From Porphyromonas gingivalis ATCC 33277 (GTDB lineage: Bacteria > Bacteroidota > Bacteroidia > Bacteroidales > Porphyromonadaceae): a DNA stretch of 64,000 nucleotides. Below, in pieces: positions 35,602-44,066 of the stretch (position 1 is its first letter; every line of letters begins with the position of its first letter). The position numbers and the translations under genes were made by a program. Where the stretch lies: assembly GCF_000010505.1 (NCBI RefSeq), contig NC_010729.1, positions 1,226,501-1,290,500 on the forward strand, in the 5' to 3' direction. Below the pieces are notes generated by a model. That model was not told where the DNA came from. It did not search any database and saw nothing but the letters and a program-made list of their open reading frames with translations.

Positions 35602-36942
35602 GAGACCTTTGCAAAATAAGGAGGTGGAGTAAAGAGGAGTTCTTCGCATAAAAGGAGCGAGTGAAAGGGGTGGCGGTAAGGAGTGAAAGTAGTTGTAAAT
35701 CCCCCCTTTGCGGAGCTGCTTGCACGAGCTCCTCAAGGGGGGGGTTATGCCTTATCTTAGAGATGAGGACATAATTATCCCCGGCGTTCTGTATAAATTA
35801 AAGGCGATGCTTTCAAGAATGTTTTGAGTATGGGTCTTGGCAAGTCCCCGGTATCGACATCGTCCGCCATGAAACCACCGGCGAATACTGCCAAAGGTGC
35901 GTTCGATGGTGCTCCGTATCGGACCGATTGCTTTGTTTCGTTGCTTCTCTTCCTCGGTCAATGCCCTGTTGCGTTGTGCCTTGTGCATGATGCCGTCTTG
36001 AAGGTGATGGGCTTGCAGGTAGGAACGATTTTCCCCGCAAGCATATCCTTTGTCCGCCAAGACGGCTGTGCCTTGAGGTATGTTTGCACCCTGCAATAGC
36101 GCAATAAACTCCTTCGTGTCACTGCGGTTCGCTGCTGTCGTTATCACCTTTTGAACAATGCCTTGAACATTGGCCGGACAATGCTTTTTGTATCCGTAGT
36201 GATAACGCTTTTGTTTGTACACCCAACGGGCTTCTTCATCCGTCCCTTTACGCCGGCGGACAACCTGTTTTTGATAATCCTCCTCTGCCTCTTTTTCCTC
36301 CTCGCTCCGATTGTCTTCTCTGTCGTCTGCGACTTCAATCGTAATGCTTCCGTTGGGTTTATGCGGCGTCTCCACAAGGCTTGCATCGACAAGCACCCCT
36401 TCCCTTACCGAAATGTGATGGCGGGAAAGTTGTTTGTTAAACTGCGCCAACAGTTTGTCCATGAGACCCAACTCTGTCAGTGCCGAACGAAATCGACTGA
36501 TGGTGCTGTGGTCGGGAGATACCTCTTCCATCTTCAGTCCCAAGAATCGGGAAAAGGTGATTGAATCATTGATGCGCTCCTCCAAAGCACAATCACTGAG
36601 GTTGTACCATGTCTCCAAAAGCAACATCTTGAATAAGAGAATCACGTCATAAGCCGGGGCGCCGATGGCATTTTGTCGCTTCGTGTATTTCTTGTTGATC
36701 AGCGTCCTGATCGGACGCCAATCGATAAGCGTGTCAACCTGATTGAGGAAGTCGTTTTGTGCTTTGCGATAACGCTTTGAAAGGAGTGCGTCTGCAAATG
36801 TTACATGCTCATCGGTATTCTTGGATTGGTATGCCATGGGAGGAATATTATGCTGTTTTTAATACTCAAATATACAAAATAACTTCCTATTATACAATGA
36901 ATTAACAAACAAAATACACACTAATTGCCGTGCAAAGGTCTC
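35602..36942 (-). mobile_element. Complete IS1126-type (IS5-family) insertion sequence, 1341 bp
   Basis: The ends GAGACCTTTGCA (35602-35613) and TGCAAAGGTCTC (36931-36942) are perfect 12-bp inverted repeats, flanked by CAGAG duplications. It contains a full transposase on the minus strand and the same post-gene hairpin. It is inserted in a toprim-gene remnant. Confidence 0.95.
35752..36837 (-). CDS. IS5-family transposase (IS1126 type)
   Basis: A 361-residue DDE transposase nearly identical to the one at 18414-19499; differences include SEEEKEAEED and VVRRRKG. The triad residues D151, D262 and E312 are present. A TATATTTG-like box is carried in the element upstream of the ATG. The frame is intact, so the copy may be functional. 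Confidence 0.95.
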   Translation of the reverse strand: MAYQSKNTDEHVTFADALLSKRYRKAQNDFLNQVDTLIDWRPIRTLINKKYTKRQNAIGAPAYDVILLFKMLLLETWYNLSDCALEERINDSITFSRFLGLKMEEVSPDHSTISRFRSALTELGLMDKLLAQFNKQLSRHHISVREGVLVDASLVETPHKPNGSITIEVADDREDNRSEEEKEAEEDYQKQVVRRRKGTDEEARWVYKQKRYHYGYKKHCPANVQGIVQKVITTAANRSDTKEFIALLQGANIPQGTAVLADKGYACGENRSYLQAHHLQDGIMHKAQRNRALTEEEKQRNKAIGPIRSTIERTFGSIRRWFHGGRCRYRGLAKTHTQNILESIAFNLYRTPGIIMSSSLR

Positions 36943-37125
36943 CAGAGAGGAACGGTCAATGACCTTTTCTCCGAAATATGCCCTCAGCCTTTCCAATGTT
37001 CTTCGTCCCGCATCATCATTGTCGAGATAGCATTCTATCCTGCGATAAACGCCCAACACTATCTTGCGTTGTGGGTCCGGGACTATGAAGAGACTTTCCG
37101 ATAGACTGAATACATGACTAACGGT

Positions 37126-37217
37126 TCATACAACGACTATAAAATATATTGAACGCTGTTTTGAATGTGCAAATGCCTCAAACCTGATCCGACAGAAATG
37201 TCGTTCGACAAATGAAT
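37126..37217. other. Short intergenic stretch before the glycosyltransferase operon
   Basis: Lies between the toprim remnant and the promoter box at 37218. No feature seen. Confidence 0.3.
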
Positions 37218-37225
37218 TACCTTTG
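37218..37225 (+). promoter_or_regulatory. -7 box (TACCTTTG) of the glycosyltransferase operon
   Basis: It fits TAnnTTTG and lies about 27 nt before the ATG at 37252. Confidence 0.45.
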
Positions 37226-37251
37226 TTGGGTAGTTATAAGAGAAAAAGGTA

Positions 37252-38373
37252 ATGAATCCGCCCAAAAGACTGCTTGTCATTCACCGCGCCCTTGCTCCTT
37301 ACCGTATCGAACTGCTCAATACTCTGTCGGCAGCTTTCGATACACATATCTACTTCGAATTTGCATCACCTATAGAACAGCGATTCGATGCAGGCGAACT
37401 GGCCAAGCGTGTTCACTTTCAAAGCAGTGTACTTCCTCCCGCCCCAAAAATCCCAGGATTGAAAAACTTTCGTCCCTATGCCGCCTCATTGGTTCGCAGT
37501 CTTCGTCCCGATGTCGTTCTCTGTAGCGAATTCAATCTGCTGACACTGACCCTCGCTGCTGCCTGTCGCCTGTTCAGTCTGAAAACCAAGCTGTATGTCT
37601 TATGCGATGACAATGAACAAATGGCAGAGGCAGAGCTACACTACGGTCGTGGTCTCAAACATCGGATGCTCTCTTATGTGGAAGGCGTTATTCTATGTGA
37701 TAGCCGTGCCTGCGATCTCTATACCTCTCGCTTCGCTACGCTGGATAGGGAGCGATTCGTTTACCTCCCCATCGTACAGGATGAAAAGGTGCTGCGCCCC
37801 CTCTATGAACAGGTCTTCGGTATAGGCCGGGACCTGCGACATGCTCTCATTCCTGCTGGTGCTCGGATGATGCTGTATGTAGGACGCTTGTCAGAGGAAA
37901 AAAACCTGCCGGCACTGATCGATAACCTTTCCACTCTACCCGATGATGTTCATCTCGTTATCGTCGGCGACGGCCCGATGCAGTCAGCCCTAATGAATCA
38001 AGCGCAAGTTGCAGGCCATCCGGAACGAATCATATTTGCAGGGAAAAAGGAAGGAGCAGAGCTTTATGCCTACTATACGCAGGCCGATTGCCTCGTATTA
38101 CCGAGCATGCGCGAATGTTTCGGTTCGGTCGTAAACGAAGCTCTCATAGCAGGCGTTCCTGTGGTTTGCAGCGATATTGCCGGGGCATCTTGCCTGGTTA
38201 CAGAAAGCAACGGACGTACTTTCTCCCCCATGCTGCCGAATGCTCTCTCTCAAGCGTGTAATGATCTGCTTGGAAGCATCGCACCTTTCTGCGGCGACAG
38301 CCTTCGACCTTCTCTCATGCCATTTACTTTCGAACGAGCCATAGCCCCTGTGCTATCCCTGCTTAGCCGATGA
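37252..38373 (+). CDS. Glycosyltransferase, GT4 family
   Basis: A 373-residue GT-B enzyme with an N-terminal acceptor domain (LVIHRALAPYRIELLN) and a C-terminal donor domain. In the donor domain LYVGRLSEEKNLPALID, VIVGDGPM and the E-x7-E motif in RECFGSVVNEALIAGVPVV are plain. It probably adds a sugar to surface polysaccharide or LPS on the cytoplasmic face. Substrate is unknown. Its stop overlaps the next glycosyltransferase by 4 bp (ATGA), so both act in one pathway. Confidence 0.9.
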   Translation: MNPPKRLLVIHRALAPYRIELLNTLSAAFDTHIYFEFASPIEQRFDAGELAKRVHFQSSVLPPAPKIPGLKNFRPYAASLVRSLRPDVVLCSEFNLLTLTLAAACRLFSLKTKLYVLCDDNEQMAEAELHYGRGLKHRMLSYVEGVILCDSRACDLYTSRFATLDRERFVYLPIVQDEKVLRPLYEQVFGIGRDLRHALIPAGARMMLYVGRLSEEKNLPALIDNLSTLPDDVHLVIVGDGPMQSALMNQAQVAGHPERIIFAGKKEGAELYAYYTQADCLVLPSMRECFGSVVNEALIAGVPVVCSDIAGASCLVTESNGRTFSPMLPNALSQACNDLLGSIAPFCGDSLRPSLMPFTFERAIAPVLSLLSR

Positions 38374-39641
38374 AAATTCTCCTGCTGAATACATCCGATG
38401 CAAGAGGCGGAGCAGCTGTAGCTGCTATGCGCTTGATGGAAACCTTACAAGAGGCCGGAGCCGAAGTCAGGATGTTGGTATTGAACCGCAATACGACAAA
38501 CCCCGACATAATGGCTTTACATAGCGGACGATGCGGCAAAACAGCCGATAAATACCGTTTTTTAGCTGAACGGCTTCATATTTACATGTGCAATGGTCGG
38601 AATAGAAGCCGGCTCTTTCATGTCAGTACGGCTCTTATCGGCTATGATGTCAGCCGTCACCCGTGGGTGCGCTGGGCAGATATCATCCATCTGCACTGGA
38701 TCAATCAGGGATTCCTCTCACTGAGAGGGCTGGAGCGTCTGGCCCAATGCGGTAAATCCGTAGTATGGACGATGCACGATATGTGGCCTGTGACAGCGAT
38801 TTGCCACCATGCCCGAGAGTGCATGCGATACCGAACCGAATGCGGTGCTTGTCCGCAAATTTCCCCCCAAAAGGAGAAGGATTTGGCTCGTCTTGTATGG
38901 AATAGAAAATCCCGAGTAATATCCCTACTCCGGCCTACGCTTATCGGTTGTAGCCATTGGTTGGCCGATTTGGCACGGCAAAGCGCACTGACGGATGGAC
39001 TGCGAATCGAATCGATACCGAATCCCATCGACACGAATCTCTTTGCCCCGGGTTCACGTTCGGAAGCTCGCCGAATAATGGATTTGCCGACAGACAGAAT
39101 ATTGCTTCTCTTCGGAGCTGTACAGGCGGATGATCCTCGCAAGGGCATATACGAACTGTCGCAAGCAATGAAAAGACTTCGAGAGAGACAGCCGGACTTA
39201 AGCAAACGAATCGCTCTTGTCGTATTCGGCTCTCTCCGCGATGAGGTGAGAAGTCTTTTTCCCAATTATAAGCTTATTTCGATCGGTTATATCCGTGAAC
39301 CAAGCCGAATGGCCGAACTGTACCGTGCTGCCGATCTCTTTGTAATTCCCTCTTTAGAGGAGAACCTCCCTAATACTATTATGGAGGCTCTCTCTGTCGG
39401 TACGCCCTGTGTGGCTTTCCGTGTCGGGGGTATACCGGAGATGATCGTATCGGGTAGTACCGGATATTTAGCCGCTTTTCGTGATCCGTCCGATTTGGCA
39501 GAAGGGATAACCAAGACCATTGCTCTACAAGAAACCTCCCCCGAAGCTGTTGCTTCAGCTTGTCGCTCCTTTGTTCTCAGTCACTACTCGCGTGAAGTAG
39601 TATCCTCTCGTATGCTGCAGCTCTACCGCGAACTGCTCTGA
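38370..39641 (+). CDS. Glycosyltransferase, GT4 family
   Basis: A 423-residue GT-B enzyme. The N-terminus MKILLLNTSDARGGAAVAAMRL is typical of Bacteroidetes GT4 enzymes, with a Cys/His-rich loop MHDMWPVTAICHHARECMRYRTECGAC (residues about 132-157), common in this subgroup. The donor domain has LLFGAVQADDPRKGI and the E-x7-E motif in SLEENLPNTIMEALSVGTPCVAF. It is translationally coupled to the upstream GT. The pair likely serves A-LPS, O-LPS or capsule synthesis; the sugar is not predictable from sequence. Confidence 0.9.
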   Translation: MKILLLNTSDARGGAAVAAMRLMETLQEAGAEVRMLVLNRNTTNPDIMALHSGRCGKTADKYRFLAERLHIYMCNGRNRSRLFHVSTALIGYDVSRHPWVRWADIIHLHWINQGFLSLRGLERLAQCGKSVVWTMHDMWPVTAICHHARECMRYRTECGACPQISPQKEKDLARLVWNRKSRVISLLRPTLIGCSHWLADLARQSALTDGLRIESIPNPIDTNLFAPGSRSEARRIMDLPTDRILLLFGAVQADDPRKGIYELSQAMKRLRERQPDLSKRIALVVFGSLRDEVRSLFPNYKLISIGYIREPSRMAELYRAADLFVIPSLEENLPNTIMEALSVGTPCVAFRVGGIPEMIVSGSTGYLAAFRDPSDLAEGITKTIALQETSPEAVASACRSFVLSHYSREVVSSRMLQLYRELL

Positions 39642-39740
39642 CTTGTACGAAGAAGGAATAGGAAAACATCCAAAACGCAGAGTCTTTTCGGCAACTTTTC
39701 AGCAGAAAAATATGTAGCCATCTTTTTGGCACCAAAACAA

Positions 39741-39748
39741 TACCTTTG
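39741..39748 (+). promoter_or_regulatory. -7 box (TACCTTTG) of queF
   Basis: It lies 30 nt before the queF ATG and fits TAnnTTTG. No preQ1 riboswitch was recognised upstream. Confidence 0.45.
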
Positions 39749-39777
39749 TATCATAATCATTATAAGAACGAGCTCGT

Positions 39778-40242
39778 ATGACCGGCATAAGAGAAGGAGA
39801 AAAGGAACTGTCGCTCCTTGGTTCCAAAACAGAATACCGCAACGACTATGCCCCCGAAGTCTTGGAGGCATTCACCAACAAACATCAGGAGAATGACTAT
39901 TGGGTAAGGTTCAACTGTCCCGAGTTTACAAGCCTATGCCCTATCACAGGGCAACCGGACTTTGCCACTATCTACATCAACTATATTCCGGACGTTAAGA
40001 TGGTAGAGAGCAAGAGCCTCAAACTCTACTTGTTCAGTTTCCGCAATCATGGTGCTTTTCATGAGGACTGTGTCAATATCATCATGAAGGATCTCATCGC
40101 CCTGATGCAACCTCGCTATATCGAGGTGTGGGGCGACTTCACACCTCGCGGCGGTATCAGCATCGTACCTTTCTGCAACTACGGAAAGCCGGGAAGCCGA
40201 TACGAGCTTCTGGCAGAAAAGAGAATGGAAACACACCATTAG
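39778..40242 (+). CDS. queF: NADPH-dependent 7-cyano-7-deazaguanine reductase
   Basis: A 154-residue tunnel-fold enzyme reducing preQ0 to preQ1 in queuosine synthesis. The catalytic Cys54 is in [14 protein letters not shown], with Asp61 as proton donor. The family block [21 protein letters not shown] follows, with the substrate-binding Glu. Length matches the short, unimodular YkvM-type QueF. It is followed 27 bp later by a lipid kinase gene on the same strand; a shared transcript is likely, but no functional link is evident. Confidence 0.96.
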   Translation: MTGIREGEKELSLLGSKTEYRNDYAPEVLEAFTNKHQENDYWVRFNCPEFTSLCPITGQPDFATIYINYIPDVKMVESKSLKLYLFSFRNHGAFHEDCVNIIMKDLIALMQPRYIEVWGDFTPRGGISIVPFCNYGKPGSRYELLAEKRMETHH

Positions 40243-40269
40243 GCAGACAAGATTAACTCTTGCATAGCT

Positions 40270-41151
40270 ATGAAGATTCTAGCCATTATCAATCCCATAT
40301 CGGGCATCGGATCGAAAAGCAACATACCGAGCCTTATAGCCGATGTATTCGCCCATGATCCTCACGAACTCTTTATCACCTATTCGCAACGTGCTGGCCA
40401 TGCACGTGAATTGGCAGCACAAGCAGTGGAGAAGCATTACGACTGCGTCATTGCAGTAGGAGGCGATGGAACGGTGAACGAGATAGCCCAAAGCCTTCGC
40501 TACACCGATGTAGTGCTGGGTATCGTCCCGAAAGGATCAGGCAACGGGTTGGCACGTGCCCTCAAGCTGCCACTCACCGTCGGGAAAGCTCTCGAAGTGA
40601 TCAGAGCCGGACATGTTCGCACCATCGACTGCTGTGAAGCGGATAGTCGCCCTTTCTTTTGCACCTGCGGATTGGGATTCGATGCCGAGGTTAGCAAGAA
40701 ATTCGCCCAAGCGGGTAGTCGAGGCCCTATCACTTATGCGCGAACCATGATCGAGAGTTACCTCCAAAACGAACCGAAAGAATACAAACTGACGATAGAC
40801 GGCAAATCCTTTGTGGAGAAAGCTTTCCTCGTCACTTGTGCCAATGCGCCCCAGTATGGCAATAACGCCTATATCGCTCCATTAGCGGATTTGGAGGATG
40901 GTAAAATGGATGTAGTTATTATCCGTCCTTTCAATCCATTGGAAGCTCCACAATTGGCCTTACAACTCTTTACCAAGCGTATCAACAGCAACTCCAATCT
41001 GGACACCTATAAGGCCGAAAACCTGATCATTGAGCGTGAGACAGAGGGCGTAATGCACCTCGATGGCGATCCTGTCATGTTCGGTAAGCGCATTGAGATC
41101 CGAACCTACGGCCGGTCACTCAAGGTATTTGCTACTGAAACCTACACTTGA
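40270..41151 (+). CDS. Diacylglycerol kinase-family lipid kinase (YegS/DgkB-like)
   Basis: A 293-residue soluble lipid kinase of the DAGK catalytic family. The ATP-binding loop is VAVGGDGTVNE-like (GGDGT at residues 64-68), followed by VPKGSGNGLAR, and the C-terminal beta-sandwich holds YGNNAYIAPLADLEDGKMDVVI. Candidate substrates are diacylglycerol, undecaprenol or, because Porphyromonas makes sphingolipids, sphingoid bases or ceramide. The last is inference from physiology only. A strong hairpin terminator follows 30 bp after the stop. Confidence 0.9.
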   Translation: MKILAIINPISGIGSKSNIPSLIADVFAHDPHELFITYSQRAGHARELAAQAVEKHYDCVIAVGGDGTVNEIAQSLRYTDVVLGIVPKGSGNGLARALKLPLTVGKALEVIRAGHVRTIDCCEADSRPFFCTCGLGFDAEVSKKFAQAGSRGPITYARTMIESYLQNEPKEYKLTIDGKSFVEKAFLVTCANAPQYGNNAYIAPLADLEDGKMDVVIIRPFNPLEAPQLALQLFTKRINSNSNLDTYKAENLIIERETEGVMHLDGDPVMFGKRIEIRTYGRSLKVFATETYT

Positions 41152-41180
41152 AAGTCCCACCTCTTTCTAAAAACCAAATA

Positions 41181-41219
41181 AAATCCCGTAACCGGAGTTT
41201 TCGGTTACGGGATTTTTAG
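41181..41219 (+). terminator. Terminator after the lipid kinase gene
   Basis: AAATCCCGTAACCG (41181-41194) and CGGTTACGGGATTT (41202-41215) form a perfect 14-bp stem followed by TTAG. This is a strong intrinsic terminator. Confidence 0.85.
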
Positions 41220-41268
41220 CACTTTCCCTTTTCTGTTCGAACATCAGATTTTTATTGGAACTGTGATG

Positions 41269-41276
41269 TAGATTTA
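41269..41276. repeat. Target duplication TAGATTTA (left) of the MITE
   Basis: TAGATTTA at 41269-41276 recurs exactly at 41515-41522, outside the inverted ends of the 238-bp element. Confidence 0.75.
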
Positions 41277-41514
41277 ACGTGAGTTCGATATAAAGGAATG
41301 GCACAACACATTGGTTATTAGTGTGTTTTATTTTCCACACAGTGTTTTTCAGGTACTTATATTGCTTTCAGATGGCTTTTTATCTACATCTGAAGCCCAA
41401 TGACTTAGAAGCCGCCACTTCTTCCCGATCATTATGCAGCCGGAGAATCACAAAAGAGTATGATTTACAGCTACTTGTTATTTTTATGGTATGTTCGCTT
41501 AGATCGAACTGGCG
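41277..41514. mobile_element. MITE-like non-autonomous element, 238 bp
   Basis: The ends are imperfect inverted repeats of about 17 bp: ACGTGAGTTCGATATAA on the left, and on the right the complement of ACGCCAGTTCGATCTAA (sharing the T of the duplication). An 8-bp direct duplication TAGATTTA flanks it, and it has no coding capacity. The size agrees with what I remember as the P. gingivalis family MITE239; that name needs a sequence comparison. Confidence 0.75.
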
Positions 41515-41538
41515 TAGATTTAGAAAATGAAACAGTCT

Positions 41539-42027
41539 TCAGTTGATAATACGAATACCATCGGGCTGGCGGATCACTCGATACTGCCGCATTCTGCGAG
41601 GCGAATCGGATGAGGCGGCAGGGCCGGCGATAGGAGCACCGTCATTCTCCGCTACGTTGAATACGCTGCCGCAGACCGGACAGCGAACGGTGAAGGGATT
41701 GTCCGTAGAGGGTCGAACCCTCACATCCTGTTTCACTTCGTAGGGACAGCTGAGATCGTAGGCAAGGTCCTCGGCCGAAGGTGTAATCGTCCTCGATACC
41801 ACCAAGAGCCCCCCATAGCCTATAGCCGTATTCTCTACTTCCACGTTCGTAATGGAGATCATCCCCTCCTTGGCCAATTTGATCGCCTGTGCACTATTGT
41901 CATAGATGGTATAGTTCACAGGCATATTCGGTATGCTCTGCACGGCAATCTGTTTCCGGCACGAAGCAAAGATGCTCCCTCCGATAAATATCAGAGAGAG
42001 CATTTTCGGAACGACGTTTCTGCTCAT
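41539..42027 (-). CDS. Rieske-like lipoprotein lacking the His ligands
   Basis: With the start at 42027 the product has 162 residues: a signal MSRNVVPKMLSLIFIGGSIFASC with lipobox FASC, then a beta-rich domain ending in LSCPYEV ... VRCPVCGSVFNVAENDGAPIAGPA. The placement matches the CxH and CxxH ligand loops of Rieske [2Fe-2S] proteins, but here they read C-P-Y and C-P-V-C, so a normal Rieske cluster is unlikely. A structural or other metal site with three Cys is possible. The gene lies 10 bp downstream of an SRPBCC gene on the same strand. Confidence 0.7.
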   Translation of the reverse strand: MSRNVVPKMLSLIFIGGSIFASCRKQIAVQSIPNMPVNYTIYDNSAQAIKLAKEGMISITNVEVENTAIGYGGLLVVSRTITPSAEDLAYDLSCPYEVKQDVRVRPSTDNPFTVRCPVCGSVFNVAENDGAPIAGPAASSDSPRRMRQYRVIRQPDGIRIIN

Positions 42028-42037
42028 AACAACCGGC

Positions 42038-42451
42038 TCATGCATAGTCCAACGATGCCAAAAGCTGCGCCAGCCGATCCACACCTTCGTGCAGAGGCTT
42101 GTCCAGCATAGGCTTCACAAACATATTCAGCTCGGCACGCAGGGTAATCTTCAGTCTGGTATCATCGGGTGCAGCCTCTTTGAGCTGGATCCACACGTTG
42201 AAAGGCATGGGAGAGCGTTCTGCCTCGAATTTGATCAGGTCGTCCTGACGACGCTCTACTATTCGCAAAGTAATTTGCCCCACCGGATTCACTGATAGCG
42301 TACAGCTATCACTGTCTATCCCCGTCAGCTTAATCTTTCCCTCGGGCAGTTTATCCTCCATCCCCTTGAGATTGGAGAGGTCCGACAGTTTGGAATAGAC
42401 AGCCGAGAGAGGTGCTGCTATACTTTTTATTTCACTTGTGTATTCTGTCAT
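42038..42451 (-). CDS. SRPBCC (START-like) family protein
   Basis: A 137-residue small alpha/beta protein: MTEYTSEIKSIAAPLSAVYSKLSDLSNL, then alternating strands and a C-terminal helix EGVDRLAQLLASL, which is the helix-grip fold layout of SRPBCC/polyketide-cyclase-like proteins. These bind hydrophobic ligands in a cavity; the ligand is unknown. It lies 50 bp downstream of pyrE and is probably co-transcribed with it. Confidence 0.7.
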   Translation of the reverse strand: MTEYTSEIKSIAAPLSAVYSKLSDLSNLKGMEDKLPEGKIKLTGIDSDSCTLSVNPVGQITLRIVERRQDDLIKFEAERSPMPFNVWIQLKEAAPDDTRLKITLRAELNMFVKPMLDKPLHEGVDRLAQLLASLDYA

Positions 42452-42501
42452 ACTTTAGGGTCTATATAGTTTGTGTACGAAGTGCGTAGTCCGAGGAGAA
42501 A

Positions 42502-43134
42502 TCAGATACCCCACGTCTCGGGACTCTTGCGCCATTCGCGAAGCAGCTCCACATTCTCGGCAGAAATATAGCCCGTCCGCAAGGCTTCTTCTATCACCTG
42601 ATCGTAGTCGGTAAGCGTCACAAGCTTGACTCCTGCTTTCTCGAAATTCTGCTCGGCCATCGGGAATCCATGCGTATAGACTGCGACCATACCCAATACT
42701 TCGCAACCGAAATTGCGTATGGCTTCTGCTGCCTTGAGGCTGCTACCCCCCGTAGAGATCAAGTCCTCGATGACTACCACCTTGCTGTTCGGCTTGAGTT
42801 CGCCCTCCACAAGGTTCTCCAATCCGTGATCCTTGGGAGACGAGCGTACATACACAAAAGGCAATCCGAGCAGATCAGCCACCAATGCCCCTTGAGCTAT
42901 AGCCCCTGTAGCTACGCCTGCAATAGCCTCGACATCACCGAAAGTTTCGGAAATCACGCGAGCCAATTCCAATTTGATAAGAGAGCGGATTTGGGGATAA
43001 GACAACGTTTTTCTGTTGTCGCAATAGATAGGAGCTTTCCAACCCGAAGCCCATGTGAAGGGGTTGTTCGGCTGCAGTTTGATGGCTTTCACCTCGATGA
43101 GCTTCGAGGCGATGAGTTTTCCAAGTGTTTTCAT
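42502..43134 (-). CDS. pyrE: Orotate phosphoribosyltransferase
   Basis: A 210-residue enzyme converting orotate and PRPP to OMP in pyrimidine synthesis. The PRPP loop is VVVIEDLISTGGSSLKAAE (about residues 118-136), preceded by the catalytic-loop region VRSSPKDHGLENLVEGEL. The N-terminal block PFTWASGWKAPIYCDNRKTL is typical. Length is normal. It heads a minus-strand group with the SRPBCC and Rieske-like genes. Confidence 0.96.
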   Translation of the reverse strand: MKTLGKLIASKLIEVKAIKLQPNNPFTWASGWKAPIYCDNRKTLSYPQIRSLIKLELARVISETFGDVEAIAGVATGAIAQGALVADLLGLPFVYVRSSPKDHGLENLVEGELKPNSKVVVIEDLISTGGSSLKAAEAIRNFGCEVLGMVAVYTHGFPMAEQNFEKAGVKLVTLTDYDQVIEEALRTGYISAENVELLREWRKSPETWGI

Positions 43135-43244
43135 TGTTTGTTTTCTGTAATTATCGTCTTAGTACGACATGGTACAAAATTATAGAAAAAAAGCACGAAG
43201 CCTGTTTCCATTTCCTTATCCTAACCGTAAGATGCCTACTCTCA

Positions 43245-44066
43245 CTATGGATGCAGATCGGTATCATAGTTGATGACGAAAGAGTCCATATCCATCCACG
43301 CAGGGAACTTGTCGCGAAAACGCTGCATCGCCCCCTTATCGAGCGTATGGTACAGCACCTTTTCCTCTCCTTCGGCACAAGTGGCAAGATACTCGCCCCG
43401 AGGCGAAAGGATAGCCGAATCGCCCGTATAGCGCAGACCGATACCGTCCTCCCCCACCCGATTGATGCCGCACACATAGGCATAGTTCTCCATGGCACGA
43501 GCTTGGAGCAGCGTTTGCCAGACGGCGCGACGCGGCTCAGGCCAGTTGGCCATGCAGACGAGCAGATCGTATTCCAGATCCGTATTGGTACACCAGACGG
43601 GAAAACGCAGATCATAGCAGGGAATGATGAAGATCTTCCAACCGCGATAGCTGAAGATCCGGCGTTCTTGCGCCGGAGTCATCACCTCATGCTCTCCCCC
43701 TACACGGAAGAGGTGCCTCTTGTCCTGATGGAAGACCTCTCCTTCCGGTGTCACGAAATAGGCACGATTATAGAATTTCCCGTTCTCCCGTACGGCCATC
43801 GTAGCCGACAGAGCCAAACCATGACGAGCAGCCACTCTCTTCAGGCTCATGATAGTTTCGCCCTCTTCGAAAGGCTCCGCCAGAGCTTGTACGTTCATCG
43901 AAAAGCCCGTAGTCATCATTTCGGGAAAGAAGAGGACATCCGCCTTACCGGCTGTTTCTTCGGCCAAACGCTCCATTCGGCGTAGATTGGCGTGCTTATC
44001 CTCCCAGTCTATCCGGCATTGAGCTACAGCAACTCTCAATGGCTGAGAGCTCTCGTGTTTGATCAT
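43245..44066 (-). CDS. Carbon-nitrogen hydrolase (nitrilase superfamily, omega-amidase-like)
   Basis: A 273-residue enzyme with the Glu-Lys-Cys triad: E49 in VLFFPEMMTTGFSM, K116 in HQDKRHLFR, and C150 in FIIPCYDLRFPVW. The DLRFPVW block is typical of the omega-amidase/YafV branch, which hydrolyses 2-oxoglutaramate or 2-oxosuccinamate left by glutamine or asparagine transaminases. Its start overlaps the stop of the upstream acyltransferase by 4 bp. Substrate remains an inference. Confidence 0.88.
   Translation of the reverse strand: MIKHESSQPLRVAVAQCRIDWEDKHANLRRMERLAEETAGKADVLFFPEMMTTGFSMNVQALAEPFEEGETIMSLKRVAARHGLALSATMAVRENGKFYNRAYFVTPEGEVFHQDKRHLFRVGGEHEVMTPAQERRIFSYRGWKIFIIPCYDLRFPVWCTNTDLEYDLLVCMANWPEPRRAVWQTLLQARAMENYAYVCGINRVGEDGIGLRYTGDSAILSPRGEYLATCAEGEEKVLYHTLDKGAMQRFRDKFPAWMDMDSFVINYDTDLHP

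Larger units (their letters stand above)
35544..37125 (-). pseudogene. Toprim-domain (mobile-element primase-like) gene remnant split by the IS
   Basis: On the minus strand the frame from 37125 to 36943 reads ESLFIVPDPQRKIV, then CYLDNDDAGRRTLERLRAYF and GEKVIDRSS, the toprim acidic motif of conjugative-element primase-like proteins. Beyond the IS, the strand 35601-35544 reads TDHEDLNDYLLPQRQE and a stop, the usual DLNDYL end of that family. The insertion sits between the two. After removing the IS and one target copy, the frames differ by two bases (a CTCTCT run), so the gene may already have been frameshifted. The upstream part of the gene is missing. Confidence 0.6.

Noticed and set aside
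39642-39777. preQ1 riboswitch upstream of queF
   Set aside because: No characteristic hairpin plus A-rich tail pattern was seen, and the predicted leader is only about 25 nt.
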